From NCBI RefSeq assembly GCF_004354045.1, contig NZ_SMRT01000001.1, positions 124,001 to 188,000 of the forward strand: a DNA stretch of 64,000 nucleotides. Direction: 5' to 3'. The stretch comes from Paenibacillus piri (GTDB lineage: Bacteria > Bacillota > Bacilli > Paenibacillales > NBRC-103111). This document shows, piece after piece, positions 62,151 to 64,000 of the stretch (positions are counted from its first letter, which is position 1; every line of letters begins with the position of its first letter). The position numbers and the translations under genes were made by a program. The notes under the pieces are model-generated. The model ran no database searches, was not told where the DNA came from, and worked only from the letters and a program-made list of their open reading frames with translations.

Positions 62151-64000
62151 ATGAACATGCCAGGGATCAAGCAAATCAGCGGAATGCGCGGCAAGCCAAA
62201 CCGGCTGTTCCTGACGATTTTATGCTATTTCCTATCTCTTTTGATTCCGATTGTCATTATCGGCGTCTCGGAATATGCGTATTCTGTCCGCATCATGAAA
62301 AATGAATTTAACGAGCGCATTTCCACGAACCTGGAATCCGCGGCCAAAACGGTCGATTCGTATCTGAAAACGACGCAGGAAACCGGCGTCAACTTGTTGT
62401 ACGACGAGACGGTGCGGACGCTCCTTATGCCTAAAGAGATGCAGAGCCTCGAGGTTAGAGCCGAGCTGTGGCGGCTTCCTCGCATTTTGCTGCGCAATGA
62501 AAACATCATCAGCCATTTTGCCGACTCCATGTTCGTTTATACCGATAACCAGGATGTATATGTGAGCGGCGGGGTTAATTATTTCGATTCGTTTTTCAGC
62601 AACATGTATAAATACGATAAATACGACACCGGCTACTGGATGAGCAAGCAGAGCTCGGACAAAAGCATCGAGCTGCTGCCGGCGAGCCGGGTCGTTCAGG
62701 AAAAAGTAAACGTCAAGCAGGTTATTCCCGTCGTGATGACGAACCGGATCCGCAATCATATCGCCGTTATGGTCGTCAATATCGCCGTTCAGACGATCGA
62801 AAAGACGTTGAAGGGTGGCGCCGTATTCGACTCGACCGGATTTATCGTGTTGGACGGAAACAGCAATGCACTGTATGATGCCAACGGTTACCTGAACCCG
62901 AACGGCTCGTTGACGGCCGACCGCTTGAACGCTTTGTTTGAAGGGAGCGACGGCTCGAAGGAGCTGGAGGTGGGCGGCAGACGGTATGCGGCGGCCCAGG
63001 TGAAGTCGGATTCGTACGGATGGAGCTATTACTCGTTTACGCCGTTGGCCGAGTTCAACCATTATACGGTCGGCATTTTGCAGATGACGCTGCTGCTGTG
63101 CGTGGTGCTGATGGTGATGGGGATTTTGTTTTCGTTCATGTTCAGCCTCCGTATCTACAATCCGATCCGCAATATCCGGGATATTATCGAGAGGAAGAAC
63201 GTCCCGGCGTCCGGCGGCGAGCATGAGCATGAGGCAGGCGCGGCTTTCAATGAATTCGAGCTGATCCGGCGCGGAATTGACCGGATGTCTCACAGTCGCG
63301 AGGAGTACAAAGTGAAATACGATAAGCAGACGAGCGAGTATGTGGAGTATTCGTTGTTGTTTTTGCTGAAAGGCCATACGATCAATCAGGAAGAAATTTT
63401 GCGCGAGACGCTGAAGGCCGATTTCGGCTTCAATCGGTCGGGCTTTGTATGCTGCACCGTATTTTTCGACTTTAAGGAAGCGTTTTACAAAGATATTCAA
63501 GATACGGAGCGCGGTCCGATTATTAACGGCATTAAAAAGATTGTATGGAATTTGCTCGGCAGCCAGGCTCCTTGCTACATCCTGGAGCATCGGCAGCATG
63601 TGTTCGTCTGCCTTATCAATATCGACGGTCCGCACGAAACCGGGCTGCTGCATCCGGCTTTCCAGCGAATGCTGGCCATCTTTGAATACGATATCCGCAT
63701 GTATTACGATATGACGATCGGCATCGGCAAGTTTTATACGGACGCGAACGATATCGGGGCATCCTATAACGAGGCGATGACGGCGGTCAGCAAGCGAGAT
63801 AAAGAGCAGCGGTTTCAAATTGTCGATTCCAACCAGATGTCGATCGAGAACAGCTACCGGTATTCGCTCCATGACGAGCAAAAAATATTGAACTTCCTGA
63901 AGCTGGGCGACGTGCCGGCCGTACGGGAGGTTGTGGCGGATATTGCGGAGAGCAATGCGCAGCGCAGCATTTCGTATGAGCATATGCTTCGGCTGTTCAA
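62151..64000 (+). CDS. Cache-domain transmembrane regulator, AraC type expected, cut by window edge
   Basis: Open frame of 616 codons from ATG 62151 (AGGAATAGCG before it) to the window edge. One N-terminal helix (about 22-42), an extracellular Cache-like sensor (to about 300), a second helix (about 303-330), a HAMP-like segment, then the middle region seen in Paenibacillus regulators of this kind (YKVKYDKQTSEYVEYSLLF, SGFVCCTVFFDFKEAF). The expected AraC helix-turn-helix lies past the edge. These one-component regulators usually control the adjacent sugar operon. The 583-codon frame on the opposite strand is a shadow. Confidence 0.85.
   Translation, partial: MNMPGIKQISGMRGKPNRLFLTILCYFLSLLIPIVIIGVSEYAYSVRIMKNEFNERISTNLESAAKTVDSYLKTTQETGVNLLYDETVRTLLMPKEMQSLEVRAELWRLPRILLRNENIISHFADSMFVYTDNQDVYVSGGVNYFDSFFSNMYKYDKYDTGYWMSKQSSDKSIELLPASRVVQEKVNVKQVIPVVMTNRIRNHIAVMVVNIAVQTIEKTLKGGAVFDSTGFIVLDGNSNALYDANGYLNPNGSLTADRLNALFEGSDGSKELEVGGRRYAAAQVKSDSYGWSYYSFTPLAEFNHYTVGILQMTLLLCVVLMVMGILFSFMFSLRIYNPIRNIRDIIERKNVPASGGEHEHEAGAAFNEFELIRRGIDRMSHSREEYKVKYDKQTSEYVEYSLLFLLKGHTINQEEILRETLKADFGFNRSGFVCCTVFFDFKEAFYKDIQDTERGPIINGIKKIVWNLLGSQAPCYILEHRQHVFVCLINIDGPHETGLLHPAFQRMLAIFEYDIRMYYDMTIGIGKFYTDANDIGASYNEAMTAVSKRDKEQRFQIVDSNQMSIENSYRYSLHDEQKILNFLKLGDVPAVREVVADIAESNAQRSISYEHMLRLF

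Noticed and set aside
62232-63983. 583-codon open frame on the minus strand
   Set aside because: It is antisense to the truncated Cache-domain regulator, has no family resemblance, and long shadow frames are common in this GC-rich codon usage.

Overview
The window looks like a chromosomal segment of a spore-forming, GC-rich member of the Bacillota, most likely Paenibacillus or a close relative. The grounds are strong AGGAGG-type ribosome binding sites with frequent TTG and GTG starts, a GerA-type germination operon, a GerMN lipoprotein, a T-box leader on ileS, several YesM/YesN-style sugar-sensing regulators, LplB/YtcP/LipO-type ABC importers, and numerous glycoside hydrolases. No rRNA, tRNA, CRISPR array, phage or complete insertion sequence was seen.

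Layout. 1-3.4 kb, minus strand: an Rpn-like nuclease cut by the window edge, a GerMN lipoprotein and a cell-wall amidase. 3.9-7.7 kb: an SDR-fold protein lacking its catalytic residues, a Gfo/Idh/MocA oxidoreductase, and an overlapping pair of an atypical carbamoyltransferase and a transglutaminase-like protein. 7.8-11.3 kb: T-box plus a type-2 isoleucyl-tRNA synthetase. 11.9-13.9 kb: a nuclease-winged-helix protein and a 2-hydroxyacid dehydrogenase. 14.3-18.5 kb: a germinant-receptor operon in the order A-C-D-B. 18.6-27.2 kb: a GH51 arabinofuranosidase, a sugar ABC importer and its two-component system. 27.4-31.8 kb: a secreted protein, an autoregulated SRPBCC/ArsR pair, a small conserved protein and a DinG/XPD-type helicase.

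32.4-36.8 kb holds the most unusual locus: a PEP-synthase/rifampin-phosphotransferase-like enzyme split into two genes at the domain boundary, separated by about 500 bp of A/C-rich degenerate 12-bp repeats, followed by an overlapping MFS exporter, and preceded by a 14-bp perfect inverted repeat flanking the promoter. 36.9-41.3 kb is a divergent pair of a double-kinase 7TM hybrid sensor and a SARP-type response regulator. 41.3-46.8 kb holds small genes, a methyltransferase/pseudokinase-like pair and a WG-repeat protein. 47.1-49.9 kb is a proline-degradation operon whose first gene, rocD, has suffered a large internal deletion. 50.3-64 kb holds an FGGY kinase, a small secreted protein and an ABC importer with an aldolase, a BNR hydrolase and a GH106-type enzyme, ending in a truncated Cache-domain regulator.

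Two dispersed repeat types occur: a 97-bp three-hairpin element (two copies, 96% identical) resembling the ends/omega-RNA of IS200/IS605 elements, and a diverged hairpin element with compensatory base changes. All functional statements are from reading the sequence; no database search was run.
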